A DNA stretch of 64,000 nt from Nitrospirota bacterium (GTDB lineage Bacteria > Nitrospirota > Nitrospiria > Nitrospirales > Nitrospiraceae). The stretch is from assembly GCA_030682135.1 (NCBI GenBank), contig JAUXQT010000053.1, positions 108,832 to 172,831 of the forward strand. Reading direction: 5' to 3'. The position numbers and the translations under genes are program-made. Shown in pieces: positions 41,739 through 51,539 of this stretch (positions are counted from its first letter, which is position 1; each line of letters opens with the position of its first letter). The notes beneath the pieces are model-generated. The model did not search any database and was not told where the DNA came from. It worked only from the letters and a program-made list of their open reading frames with translations.

Positions 41739-42485
41739 TTGTCGCAATCGATCACGAATATTTCTCTTGTGGCGGCCTTTTCGGCCGGCTTGCTGTCGTT
41801 TGTGTCGCCCTGCGTGCTGCCACTGGTTCCCTCGTATATTTCCTACATTACCGGGCTCTCCATCGAACAACTCACCGATTCGACAGTGCGATCGAAGTTT
41901 AAGAAATCCATCGTTATCAACGCTCTGTTATTTATCGCCGGCTTTACCACCGTCTTCGTGTCTTTTGGCGCCTCTGCCAGCTTCATCGGACAGGCCTTGA
42001 TTACCTATCAAGATCACATTCGGCGGATCGGCGGGATCCTGATCATCATCTTCGGTCTCTACTTATTGGGGATCTTGAATATCAGTTTTCTGAAGATGGA
42101 ACATCGTTTCCAATTCAGAAGCCGGCCGGTCGGGTATGTGGGGTCGTTCTTGATTGGCATCGCGTTTGCCGCAGGCTGGACGCCCTGCGTCGGGCCGGTG
42201 CTCGGGACCATCTTGCTCTATGCCAGCACCACCGATTCGTTGTTGAACGGGGTGTTATTGCTGACGAGTTATTCGATGGGATTGGGATTGCCGTTATTTC
42301 TTACGGCCCTGGGAGTCGATCGATTCCTTGCCTACTTCAAGCAGGCGCGCCTGTATTTGTGGGGCGTTTCGACCGTGAGCGGGGTGTTGCTGATCATCGT
42401 GGGTATCATGATTTATGCCAATACCCTCACGATGATTACCGGATTTCTCGAACGACAGGGGATTGGGTGGTACCTCGGGCAGTGA
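41739..42485 (+). CDS. ccdA: CcdA-like cytochrome c biogenesis thiol transporter
   Basis: AAFSAGLLSFVSPCVLPLVPSYISYITG; GIAFAAGWTPCVGPVLGTIL; TTG start. Confidence 0.93.
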   Translation: MSQSITNISLVAAFSAGLLSFVSPCVLPLVPSYISYITGLSIEQLTDSTVRSKFKKSIVINALLFIAGFTTVFVSFGASASFIGQALITYQDHIRRIGGILIIIFGLYLLGILNISFLKMEHRFQFRSRPVGYVGSFLIGIAFAAGWTPCVGPVLGTILLYASTTDSLLNGVLLLTSYSMGLGLPLFLTALGVDRFLAYFKQARLYLWGVSTVSGVLLIIVGIMIYANTLTMITGFLERQGIGWYLGQ

Positions 42486-42523
42486 CCGAAGGCTGGACCT
42501 CAGCACGAGAACCGCTTCTCCCC

Positions 42524-43726
42524 ATGTCCACATTACCCAACGTCAAAGTCTACGATGCCCTGGTTGTCGGTATGGGGCCGGCTGGCGCTACCGCTGCGTA
42601 TCAGTTGAGTCGAGCTGGGCTGTCTGTCCTCGGGCTCGATAAGGCGGCGCATCCACGATACAAGGTTTGCGGCGGCGGGTTGTCGGCCAGGATCGACGGC
42701 ATCCTGGAAGACGATTACAAGTCGGTCGTCGAGCAGACGATCTACGGCATACAATTTTCTTACCGAGGCGCGGATCCCTTCTTCCTCGATTCCTCCAGCC
42801 CGATCGCCTACATGGTCATGCGCGATCGGTTTGACCATCTTCTTGTGGAGAAGGCGAGGCGGGCGGGCACCGAGGTGCACGAAGACGAGCTGGTGACGTC
42901 TTGTCGGCAGCTTCCAGACGGCATTGAAGTGACGACGGATCGCGGCCGGTATGTGGCGAAGGTTCTGATCGGGGCGGATGGGGCGAATAGCCTGGTGGCG
43001 CAGCAGTTATTCCCGGGCCGCCGGAGCCGCCGGCTGGCGGCCTTGGAGAGTGAAGTGCCGATCGGGACCGCACCGCAGTATCCCGGCACTGGGCGTGCGC
43101 TCATCGATATCGGCGCGACGCCCGCAGGGTATGCCTGGATATTCCCGAAGCAGGAACGGCTCTCCATCGGTGTGGGGGATCTTCGTGGAGGGCTCGCGAG
43201 TCCGAAGAAGGTGTTCGATCGGTTTGTAGAGCATGAGCAGGGATTGGCTCCGTGGAAGGTCCCGCATCCGACCGGCCATCCACTCCCGGTCTTCAGTGAG
43301 TATGGCGAGGCCGATCGGGAGTCAGCCGGACTAGTGCGAGGCCGCGCCTTGCTGGTGGGAGATGCGGGGCATCTGGTCGATCCCTTATTCGGCGAAGGCA
43401 TTTATTACGCGGTGCGGTCGGGGCAGTTGGCTGCAGAATCGATTCTGAACCAGGTCAAGGATCCGCGATGTTCGCTGGCCGAGTATGAAGATGCCGTCAG
43501 GCGGGAGATTTACGAGGAGTTTCTGGTGGCGGCTCGTGTGGCGAGTATTGTTTATTCGTATCCGCGTTTCTGCCACCACCACCTGCCCCGCTATCGACAC
43601 ATCGTCATGCTCTATTACGACGTGCTCCGCGGGCGTGAAACATATCGAACGTTTTATGCCAAGGCGAAGAGCCTGATCAAATTATCCCTCAAGGACTTGC
43701 TCCTCGAAGCCGTTTCGTTCCGTTGA
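42524..43726 (+). CDS. Geranylgeranyl reductase family FAD-dependent oxidoreductase
   Basis: YDALVVGMGPAGATAAYQLSRAGLSVLGLDKAAHPRYKVCGGGLS; LLVGDAGHLVDPLFGEGIYYAVRSG. Confidence 0.88.
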   Translation: MSTLPNVKVYDALVVGMGPAGATAAYQLSRAGLSVLGLDKAAHPRYKVCGGGLSARIDGILEDDYKSVVEQTIYGIQFSYRGADPFFLDSSSPIAYMVMRDRFDHLLVEKARRAGTEVHEDELVTSCRQLPDGIEVTTDRGRYVAKVLIGADGANSLVAQQLFPGRRSRRLAALESEVPIGTAPQYPGTGRALIDIGATPAGYAWIFPKQERLSIGVGDLRGGLASPKKVFDRFVEHEQGLAPWKVPHPTGHPLPVFSEYGEADRESAGLVRGRALLVGDAGHLVDPLFGEGIYYAVRSGQLAAESILNQVKDPRCSLAEYEDAVRREIYEEFLVAARVASIVYSYPRFCHHHLPRYRHIVMLYYDVLRGRETYRTFYAKAKSLIKLSLKDLLLEAVSFR

Positions 43727-43830
43727 GTTCATCGGAGCCCACCGCATTCGCTGGTGGATCACGAACGAGAATCAAAAGAGTTGGAAGTCTGCTGATAGCG
43801 GAACGTGGACTGCTTCGGTGCTGCTCGGAA

Positions 43831-44769
43831 TCAGCACCACGCGCCGAGGCGGCAGGATACAAACGATTGGCCTAACCCCAATGCTGAGGCAGAAGGCAGG
43901 CGGAAGGATCCGGTCGGGACAGAGGGGAGGAGTCCCGCCGCGAGGCTAAGCTGGTTTCCCGATGGAGCGGCGGTCGGTGAATTCGCAGATGACGCGGGCT
44001 CGGTCTGTTTCGCCAACAGTGGAGCAGACTTTCCGCTGCCAATTTTTGCGAGCAAGCTCTTGCCCTCGCCTGCATGCGCATTGCTCGGATATTTCTCTGC
44101 CAAGAGGGTCAGTTGTTCACTGGCCCAATCGTCCGCGCCCAAGTCATGGTAGCTGAGCGCCAAGAAGTACAAGGCGTCTGGTGCGACCGACTTGTCGGGG
44201 TAGAGCTTCATGATTTGTTCGAAGCGATGTGCGGCGGCCAGATAGGAGCCCCGCCGATAATAGAATTGCCCTACGAAGAGATGCATCTGCGCGAGGAGAT
44301 CGTGGCATTCCTGGATCTTCTGGAGCGCTTGCCCGTCGTATCGGCTGCCTTGAAAGTCTTTACGCAGCCGCTCAAAGGAATCGATGGCTTTTTGAACGGG
44401 CTCCGGATCGCGATCGATGCCCTTAGCCCGTTTCATCTGGCTTTCTCCGATCCGGAAGGCGGCATAGGAGGCGAGGGTATGGGTGCGATGGAGATCGAGG
44501 AAGTGATTATATTCCACGATGGCTTCCGTGTATTCCTCTTTTTCGAAGAACGCTTCGCCTCGCTTCATGATGACGTTGGGGTCGTAATTTTTCTCGATCG
44601 TGTCGCCTAGGAAGATCTGCTCGTCGGTGCCGCTCAGGGCTTTCTTGGCCGTGTCTTGGGGCTTGGGTGTACTGGAGCAGGCCGTGGTGACGCAGAAGAC
44701 GGCCATGCAGAGGCCAAGAGCCGTTGCTCGTCGTGGGGCATCTGTGAAGCTGGGGAATGCACGTATCAT
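43831..44769 (-). CDS. bamD: Outer membrane assembly lipoprotein BamD (TPR)
   Basis: Lipobox VTTACSS; YTEAIVEYNHFLDLHRTHTLASYAAFRIGESQMKRA. Confidence 0.85.
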   Translation of the reverse strand: MIRAFPSFTDAPRRATALGLCMAVFCVTTACSSTPKPQDTAKKALSGTDEQIFLGDTIEKNYDPNVIMKRGEAFFEKEEYTEAIVEYNHFLDLHRTHTLASYAAFRIGESQMKRAKGIDRDPEPVQKAIDSFERLRKDFQGSRYDGQALQKIQECHDLLAQMHLFVGQFYYRRGSYLAAAHRFEQIMKLYPDKSVAPDALYFLALSYHDLGADDWASEQLTLLAEKYPSNAHAGEGKSLLAKIGSGKSAPLLAKQTEPASSANSPTAAPSGNQLSLAAGLLPSVPTGSFRLPSASALGLGQSFVSCRLGAWC

Positions 44770-44894
44770 AACTGCCTCGAAATCTAGCAGGAGTGCGGTC
44801 TGAATGCAACGATTCGCGCATGCGAGTTGACCCCTGTGGTACCGAGACCTATAATCCCGCCATTCTTGCAGTGACCAGCACAGTACAGAGACCT

Positions 44895-45887
44895 ATGATA
44901 CGGACAAGGATTATTGGGACGGGCTCGTACCTCCCTGAACGGGTGGTGACGAATCGCGAGGTGGGGGCATCGTTGGGTATTGAACCTGACGCGGTCTTTC
45001 GCCTGACAGGGATTCAGGAACGTCGGTGGGCATCGGCATCCCAAGCCTCTTCCGATCTTGCCGTGGAAGCCGCCAGGCAGGCGCTTGAGGCCGCAGGACT
45101 CCCGGCTTCTGACGTAGGGGCGATCGTGCTGTCGACGACCTCTCCCGACTCGGTCTTTCCCTCGACGGCGTGCCATGTTCAGCGGATGCTGGGTTGTCCC
45201 GCGATTCCGGCATTCGATGTGGCGGCTTCCTGCTCAGGTTTTCTGTATGGACTCTCGATGGCCGATGCGATGATCCGGAGCGGGCAAATCAAGACCTGCT
45301 TGGTGGTCGCCGCCGAGGTGAAGTCTCGTTCCCTCGATCCTGCTGACGGCGATACGGTGCTGTTATTCGGCGATGGCGCCGGCGCGGTGGTCCTGAAGGG
45401 TGAACCCGATGCAGGCCCGCTCGGACGAGGGCTCTTGGGCATCCGCCTCCATGCGGACGGTGCGCAACATGGTTTGATTTCGATTCCCGCAGGCGGATCG
45501 CGCCTGCCGACGACATCGGAAACGGTCGAGGCGAAGCGTCATACGTTGCTGATGCAAGGGGCGCCGCTCTTTCGTTTGGCAGTCAAGCGACTGGAAGAGG
45601 CCATTCGCGAGGTCGTGAAAGAGTTCGATGTCGATGTTCACGATCTCGCGCAGCTGGTCTTGCACCAAGCCAACGGGCGAATTATCAGCCAGCTGACGAA
45701 GCGGCTGGGAGTTTCGCCGGAACGGGTTTGTTCCGTGATCGGGCGTTATGGTAATACCTCGTCGGCGTCAGTGCCGGTTGCGCTCGACTACGCAGTCCGC
45801 TCTGGGAAGATTGTGCCCCACGACCTTGTCCTACTGGGCAGTTTTGGCGGTGGTGTGACGTGGGCGGCCGGGTTAGTTCGCTGGTAA
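44895..45887 (+). CDS. fabH: 3-oxoacyl-ACP synthase III
   Basis: IRTRIIGTGSYLPERVVTN; DVAASCSGFLYGL; VLHQANGRI; GRYGNTSSASVP (Cys-His-Asn triad). Confidence 0.92.
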   Translation: MIRTRIIGTGSYLPERVVTNREVGASLGIEPDAVFRLTGIQERRWASASQASSDLAVEAARQALEAAGLPASDVGAIVLSTTSPDSVFPSTACHVQRMLGCPAIPAFDVAASCSGFLYGLSMADAMIRSGQIKTCLVVAAEVKSRSLDPADGDTVLLFGDGAGAVVLKGEPDAGPLGRGLLGIRLHADGAQHGLISIPAGGSRLPTTSETVEAKRHTLLMQGAPLFRLAVKRLEEAIREVVKEFDVDVHDLAQLVLHQANGRIISQLTKRLGVSPERVCSVIGRYGNTSSASVPVALDYAVRSGKIVPHDLVLLGSFGGGVTWAAGLVRW

Positions 45888-45965
45888 GGGCTGTCGATGT
45901 CCGGCGTGACGGCGCTATCTGTGCCGTGAGAAACGCCGATTGTATCTGAACTGAGGAGCGTCGCG

Positions 45966-46586
45966 ATGTTATTTGGATTGATCCCTCGAGAAGAAGCGTT
46001 CTTTGAGCTGTTCAAGAAGGCCGCACATAATATGATCGAGGGGAGCCGTCTCTTGAAGGTCATGATGGAAGATTTCCGGTCTCCCATCGAACAAGCCCGG
46101 GGGATTAAAGACGTCGAACATGTTGGAGATAGCATTACGCACGATATTGCGTTTCGATTGAACAAAACCTTTATTACGCCGATCGATCGGGAGGATATCC
46201 ATGACCTCGCGAGCGCGCTCGACGATATCCTGGATGTGACGGAGGCGATCGCCGACCGCTTCGTGTTATACAAGGTTACGAAGCCGACCCCGATGGCAAT
46301 CAAGTTGGCGGATATTCTGTATCAGGCCTCTGTGGCCGTGGGGAGTGGCGTGGATCGCCTGGGGCTCGCGCATCCGGAGCTGAAGGAATGCAGCGTGCGG
46401 GTGAACAGCCTGGAAAACGAAGCGGACCGAGTGTCCCGCGACGCGATATCCGCACTCTTTGAAAAAGAAACCGATCCGATTGCCGTGATCAAGTGGAAAG
46501 AGATTTACGAGAACTTCGAAGCGGGAACCGACCGCTGCGAAGACGTCGCAAATATTCTTGAGCGGATCGCGCTCAAACATCACTAA
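45966..46586 (+). CDS. DUF47/PhoU-like phosphate transport regulator
   Basis: LIPREEAFFELFKKAAHNMIEGSRLL; directly upstream of PiT transporter. Confidence 0.9.
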   Translation: MLFGLIPREEAFFELFKKAAHNMIEGSRLLKVMMEDFRSPIEQARGIKDVEHVGDSITHDIAFRLNKTFITPIDREDIHDLASALDDILDVTEAIADRFVLYKVTKPTPMAIKLADILYQASVAVGSGVDRLGLAHPELKECSVRVNSLENEADRVSRDAISALFEKETDPIAVIKWKEIYENFEAGTDRCEDVANILERIALKHH

Positions 46587-46590
46587 AGGA

Positions 46591-46684
46591 CGTGATGTGT
46601 GATCCGTGATGAGTGAAGGGCCTGACCTCGTCCTGCCATTTGTCCCGGGTTCACTCGTCACTCATCACTCATGACGCATCACGG
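46591..46684. repeat. Intergenic hairpin with GTGATGAGTGA-type arms
   Basis: CGTGATGTGTGATCCGTGATGAGTGAA...TTCACTCGTCACTCATCACTCATGACGCATCACG. Confidence 0.8.
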
Positions 46685-46690
46685 TGCTGA

Positions 46691-47683
46691 ATGCCTGAAT
46701 TGACCGGAATGTTGCTTCTTGTCGTGTTGTTGGCGCTCCTGTTCGATTTTTCGAACGGGTGGCATGACAGTGCCAATGCCATTGCGACGGTCGTCTCGAC
46801 GAGAGTGGTGAGTCCGCTCGTGGCGGTCATGGCAGCTGGCGTTCTCAATGTCGCCGGGGCCTTCATGTCCACAGCGGTCGCCAAGATGGTGGGGTCGGGG
46901 ATTGTGAACCCGACCATGGTCACTCAAGAAATGGTGGCGGCGGCGTTGGCCGGTGCGATCTTGTGGAATCTCTTCACGCTGTTGCTGGGATTGCCGACGA
47001 GCTCGTCTCATGCCTTGATCGGCGGACTGGTCGGGGCTGCAGTGACCCATGGCGGATGGGATATGGTGAAGTGGTCCGGGCTTCGTCCGGTGATGGAAGC
47101 CATGGTGCTTGCGCCGTTCTTCGGTTTTGCCATTGGATTTATGCTGATGGTGCTCATCAGCTGGGTCTGTTTTCGTGTGACGCGAAGTGTGGCCACTCGA
47201 CTATTCAAACGGCTGCAGCTCGTGTCCGCCTGTTTCATGGCATTCAGTCACGGGGCCAATGATGCGCAGAAGGCCATGGGCATCATTACCTTGGCCTTGC
47301 TCTCTGCCGGGCAGATTCCTTCCGGCGAGGTGCCTGGTTGGGTGATCGGCGCCTGTGCGGTGGCGATGGGATTGGGGACTGCGGTGGGCGGCTGGCAGAT
47401 CGTCCGTACGTTGGGAATGGGAATCGTGAAGCTGGAGCCGGTGCATGGATTTGCGGCAGAGACCGGTGCCGCGGCGGTGTTGCTCGTGACCGCGCACATC
47501 GGCTTACCGGTGAGCACCACGCAGACCATCACGACGTCGGTCATGGGGGTCGGCGCGATCAAGCGGCTTTCGGCGGTGCGCTGGGGCGTCACGACAAGAA
47601 TTCTCTACGCCTGGGTGTTCACGCTCCCTGGCGCCGCGCTTCTCGCATCGCTCATTTATCTTCTCATGGTCAGGCTTCACTAA
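46691..47683 (+). CDS. pit: PiT-family inorganic phosphate transporter
   Basis: FDFSNGWHDSANAIATVVSTRVVSP; FSHGANDAQKAMGIITLAL. Confidence 0.93.
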   Translation: MPELTGMLLLVVLLALLFDFSNGWHDSANAIATVVSTRVVSPLVAVMAAGVLNVAGAFMSTAVAKMVGSGIVNPTMVTQEMVAAALAGAILWNLFTLLLGLPTSSSHALIGGLVGAAVTHGGWDMVKWSGLRPVMEAMVLAPFFGFAIGFMLMVLISWVCFRVTRSVATRLFKRLQLVSACFMAFSHGANDAQKAMGIITLALLSAGQIPSGEVPGWVIGACAVAMGLGTAVGGWQIVRTLGMGIVKLEPVHGFAAETGAAAVLLVTAHIGLPVSTTQTITTSVMGVGAIKRLSAVRWGVTTRILYAWVFTLPGAALLASLIYLLMVRLH

Positions 47684-49515
47684 GCCGGCTGATTGATGTG
47701 CTGGACTGGCAGCCTGACAACAAAACGGCTGCCGGTCGGGGCATTGGCTTCGACCCATACCCGCCCTCCCAACCCCTCGACGATATGTTTCACGATTGCC
47801 AGGCCAAGGCCCGTGCCTCCCATTTCGCGCGAGCGCGCTTTATCCACTCGGTAGAATCGTTCGAAGACGCGGGGGCGATCCTGTTCAGGAATGCCGAGTC
47901 CTGTATCGGTCACGCTCAGCTCCAGGGCTGTGACAATCGTGGGCCGTTCGAGATCGTCAGCAACCGGGTGAGCCGCCACGGTAATGGTCCCGTTCCCGGG
48001 GGTATATTTGACCGCGTTATCGAGCAAGTTCGACAGGACTTGCATCAGCCGGTCTTCATCGCCGAGCACAGCTGGCAGATCCCGGGCGACGAAGGAGAGG
48101 AGCCGGTGCCCCTTCTTGTCCGCTAACGGCTTGATCATGGCCAGCGTCCGTTCAATGACCCGCTGGACCTGTAATGGTTCTCGTTTGAAGAGAATCTGTC
48201 CCGATTCGATCTTCGAGAGCTGGAGGAGGTCTTCCAGGATCAGGTTCAGCCGGTCGCTTTGTTTGAGAATAATCTCGAGAAATTTCGTGCTGGTCCCAGG
48301 ATCGTCTTTGGCCCCGTCGAGTAAGGCTTCGATATAGCCCTTGATCGACGTGAGCGGAGTCCGTAACTCGTGGGACACGTTTGCGACGAAATCTTTTCGG
48401 ATATTCTCCAGGCGCCGCAATTCGGTAATGTCGTGAAAGACCAGCACGGCGCAGGCTTCGTTTTCACGGTCGCAGGCCGTGACCGAGGCCTCGATATGGA
48501 GACAGCGGCCGATGGGCTGTAACAGGATTTCATCTTCCTCGTTGACGCGATTCGTCAAGACCGTTGAGACGAGTGTGTCCAATTGCGGATGGCGGAAGAC
48601 CTCGGAGCAATGGTGCCCCCGTGCATCCATTCGACTGACGTCGAACATCCTCTCCAGCGCCGGATTGACTTGCAGGACGCGGCCTCGGCAGTCCAGCACC
48701 ATGACTCCTTCGACCATCGAGGTCAGCATGGCTAAGAGCTGGGCCCGGTCTTCGGACAGCTCGTCGATCTTGCCTCGCAGTTGGTCCGTCATCTGGTTGA
48801 GCGTGTCGGCGAGGAGGCCGACTTCATCCCGTGATCCCGTCCTGATGCGGACGGTGTGGTCACCATTGGCGAGCCGCCGCGCGGCGATCGCAATATCGGA
48901 CAGGGGTTTTGTGATGCTGCGCGCAAGCCATACACTCAGCGCGACGGCAACTAAGAAGGCTATGCCAAAGGCCAGGGCCAAGTTCCGGTGTAACTTGGCC
49001 ACCTCATGATCGAAGGTGGTCATTGGTAGGCCCAGCCGTAAGAATCCGGAAGGTTTCGTCCGGTTTGCGTTGCCGATGCCGACGGCCAGGTACAGGGTGC
49101 GTTCACCGGTGGTGTGACTTGTGCGCAGATCCGTTCCCCGTCCGGTGGCCACAGCTTGCTGAATTTCAGGGCGCGCGAGATGGTTTTCCACCGTCGAGAG
49201 GTTATTGTCCGATACGGCGCTGTCGGCCAGCACCAGGCCATCCAGCGCGACGACGGTTACGCGGGCGAAGGCCCGTGCACCGAGATCCCGAACGGCTGTC
49301 TGTAATTGAGGGGTTGATGCCAGCGTCCCTGATTGTGTCAGGAACGGCTGCAGGCCATAGGCGACGAGGCCGGTTCGCGTTTCCAATATCTGGCCCGAGC
49401 GCGTGATCTCTTCTTGTTCAAGGGATCGAATCGCCAAGGTTCTGGCGATGAGCAGACCACAGATAAGGACCAGGAGCGTGCCGATCGTGACTTTCCAGCG
49501 GATAGAGAAGGTCAT
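47680..49515 (-). CDS. phoR: Phosphate regulon-type sensor histidine kinase
   Basis: HAMP+PAS+HisKA FVANVSHELRTPLTSIKGYIEAL; DTGLGIPEQDRPRVFERFYRVDKARSREMGGTGLGLAIVKHIVEG; adjacent phoB-like. Confidence 0.88.
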   Translation of the reverse strand: MTFSIRWKVTIGTLLVLICGLLIARTLAIRSLEQEEITRSGQILETRTGLVAYGLQPFLTQSGTLASTPQLQTAVRDLGARAFARVTVVALDGLVLADSAVSDNNLSTVENHLARPEIQQAVATGRGTDLRTSHTTGERTLYLAVGIGNANRTKPSGFLRLGLPMTTFDHEVAKLHRNLALAFGIAFLVAVALSVWLARSITKPLSDIAIAARRLANGDHTVRIRTGSRDEVGLLADTLNQMTDQLRGKIDELSEDRAQLLAMLTSMVEGVMVLDCRGRVLQVNPALERMFDVSRMDARGHHCSEVFRHPQLDTLVSTVLTNRVNEEDEILLQPIGRCLHIEASVTACDRENEACAVLVFHDITELRRLENIRKDFVANVSHELRTPLTSIKGYIEALLDGAKDDPGTSTKFLEIILKQSDRLNLILEDLLQLSKIESGQILFKREPLQVQRVIERTLAMIKPLADKKGHRLLSFVARDLPAVLGDEDRLMQVLSNLLDNAVKYTPGNGTITVAAHPVADDLERPTIVTALELSVTDTGLGIPEQDRPRVFERFYRVDKARSREMGGTGLGLAIVKHIVEGLGGRVWVEANAPTGSRFVVRLPVQHINQPA

Positions 49516-49520
49516 GGGGA

Positions 49521-49546
49521 CAGTGATGAGTGATGACTCATCACTG
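49521..49546. repeat. Short hairpin CAGTGATGAGT/ACTCATCACTG overlapping the phoB stop
   Basis: CAGTGATGAGT-GATG-ACTCATCACTG. Confidence 0.75.
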
Positions 49547-50239
49547 CTCCTTTAGTTTGTAGCCCAGGGACTTGACCGACATAATCGCCTCGTTGAGCGA
49601 GGGGAGTTTTTGTTTGAGCCGCCGAATATGGACGTCGACCGTTCGTGTTGTGCCGTAGTAATCGTAGCCCCAGACGGTATTGAGCAGGATGTCTCGGGTC
49701 AGGACTCTGCCGGGATTGCGCAGGAGATGTTCGAGCAGGCCGAATTCTTTCGCCGTGAGCGGAACTTCTGTCTTGTTTACGGTGACTTCGTGTCGCGCGA
49801 GGTCCATCACCAGATCGCCGTACTGGTATCTGGCCGGGCTCTCGTCCGGTTTCCGGTCGAGCCGGCGAAGGAGGGCCTTGATACGGGCGACGAGGGTCTT
49901 CGGGCTGAAGGGTTTGGTCACGTAGTCGTCGGCCCCCAGCTCCAGCCCGACGACGGTATCCGATTCTTCGGCTTTGGCGGTCAACATGATGATGGGGAGC
50001 ATGGCGGTTTCCGGAGCCGACCGCAGCCGCTTGCAGACTTCAAGGCCGTCGATTTCAGGCAGCATCAAGTCGAGGACGACCAGGTCGGGCTTCTCTTGCT
50101 TCGCGTACTGAAGACCTTCCGTCCCGGTTGTGGCCGCAACCGTTCGAAAGCCCTCTTTCTCCAAATAGAGTTTGACCAGTTGGAGAATGTCGTGCTCATC
50201 TTCAACGATGAGTATTTTTTTGCTGGCAAGATTGGACAT
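49541..50239 (-). CDS. phoB: OmpR/PhoB-family response regulator
   Basis: KKILIVEDEHDILQLVKLYLEKEGF; winged-helix LLRNPGRVLTRDILLNTVWGYDYYGTTRTVDVHIRRLKQKL; start set at MSNLAS. Confidence 0.92.
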   Translation of the reverse strand: MSNLASKKILIVEDEHDILQLVKLYLEKEGFRTVAATTGTEGLQYAKQEKPDLVVLDLMLPEIDGLEVCKRLRSAPETAMLPIIMLTAKAEESDTVVGLELGADDYVTKPFSPKTLVARIKALLRRLDRKPDESPARYQYGDLVMDLARHEVTVNKTEVPLTAKEFGLLEHLLRNPGRVLTRDILLNTVWGYDYYGTTRTVDVHIRRLKQKLPSLNEAIMSVKSLGYKLKEQ

Positions 50240-50411
50240 CGTGACTCGCGTGAGCCTACGGGGGAGAAGGCATCGTGTCAAGCCGGGAGGAGAAGAGGGA
50301 GCGGGCCATTGGGTTGACGGAACCCGCTGTGCTGACGTAATGTGGACGGCATTCGTCCTCAAGTATATGGGCACGAATGTGGTCATGTACGTATGAAGGA
50401 AAGGTAGCCGT

Positions 50412-51365
50412 ATGAAGATCTATCTCACGAATCCACGAGGGTTTTGCGCCGGAGTCGACCGGGCGATCGATATCGTCGATCTCTCGCTCAAGAAGTATGG
50501 GGCGCCGATCTACGTGCGGCACGAAATCGTCCATAGCCGGCATGTCGTGAACTCGCTTCGCGACAAGGGCGCCGTGTTCGTGGAGGAATTGGGGGAAGTG
50601 CCGGAAGGTTCGGTGGTGATTTTCAGTGCCCACGGGGTTGCCAAGTCGGTCTGGGACGAAGCGAATCGGCGGGGATTGCATGTGATTGATGCGACCTGTC
50701 CGCTGGTCATCAAAGTGCATAACGAGGTCAATCGCGACTATACGCAGGGGTACGATCTCATTCTGATCGGCCATGCCGGCCACCCCGAAGTGATCGGGAC
50801 GCTCGGGCAGATTCCGGACAAGTTCCATCTGGTCTCCTCGGTAGAAGATGTCAAAAATCTGCAGGTCGATCAAGCGCACGATCTTTCGTACGTGACACAA
50901 ACGACGTTGAGCGTCGATGAATGCCGGGATATCGTCGGGGCGCTTCATGAGCGGTTCCCGCATATCAAGGGGCCTCACCAGGAAGATATCTGTTATGCGA
51001 CACAGAATCGGCAGAATGCGGTGAAGGAGCTGTCCTTGCTGGTGGATGTCATCCTGGTCATCGGTTCTCCCAATAGTTCGAATTCCAACCGGTTGCGAGA
51101 GCTGGGGGAGCGGTGCGGGATTGCGTCCTACCTGATCGATGCCGCCTCCGACATCAACCCTGAATGGCTGGCCAATGTGAAGGCGATCGGGATTACGGCT
51201 GGCGCCTCGGCTCCGGAGGTTCTGGTTGAAGAGGTCGTGACCTACCTCAAGACCTTTGGGCCTGCCGAAGTCGAAGATCTGACGGTGATCGAAGAGGACG
51301 TTGAGTTTCTCCTCCCTAAGGAACTGATTACCATCGAGTCTTCCAACAGATCTGTCGAGGCGTAG
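50412..51365 (+). CDS. ispH: 4-hydroxy-3-methylbut-2-enyl diphosphate reductase
   Basis: [52 protein letters not shown]. Confidence 0.96.
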   Translation: MKIYLTNPRGFCAGVDRAIDIVDLSLKKYGAPIYVRHEIVHSRHVVNSLRDKGAVFVEELGEVPEGSVVIFSAHGVAKSVWDEANRRGLHVIDATCPLVIKVHNEVNRDYTQGYDLILIGHAGHPEVIGTLGQIPDKFHLVSSVEDVKNLQVDQAHDLSYVTQTTLSVDECRDIVGALHERFPHIKGPHQEDICYATQNRQNAVKELSLLVDVILVIGSPNSSNSNRLRELGERCGIASYLIDAASDINPEWLANVKAIGITAGASAPEVLVEEVVTYLKTFGPAEVEDLTVIEEDVEFLLPKELITIESSNRSVEA

Positions 51366-51539
51366 GCGGGGTAATCGTTCTGCGGTCTTGTCGCGCCACT
51401 CCCTAAATATTGTAGGTCTCTCCAGTCAGTCCTACCACGGGCGGTGTTTCCCTTTGATTTTATCCGTTGGCCTGTGTTACAAATCCGGGCATTCTTTCCC
51501 TGTGAGTTTTCTCGATACACGCTAGCGAAGGAGTCGCCG

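Noticed and set aside
47338-48126. 262-aa + strand ORF overlapping PiT end and phoR
   Set aside because: Out of frame with PiT and antisense to phoR; no domain-like sequence.
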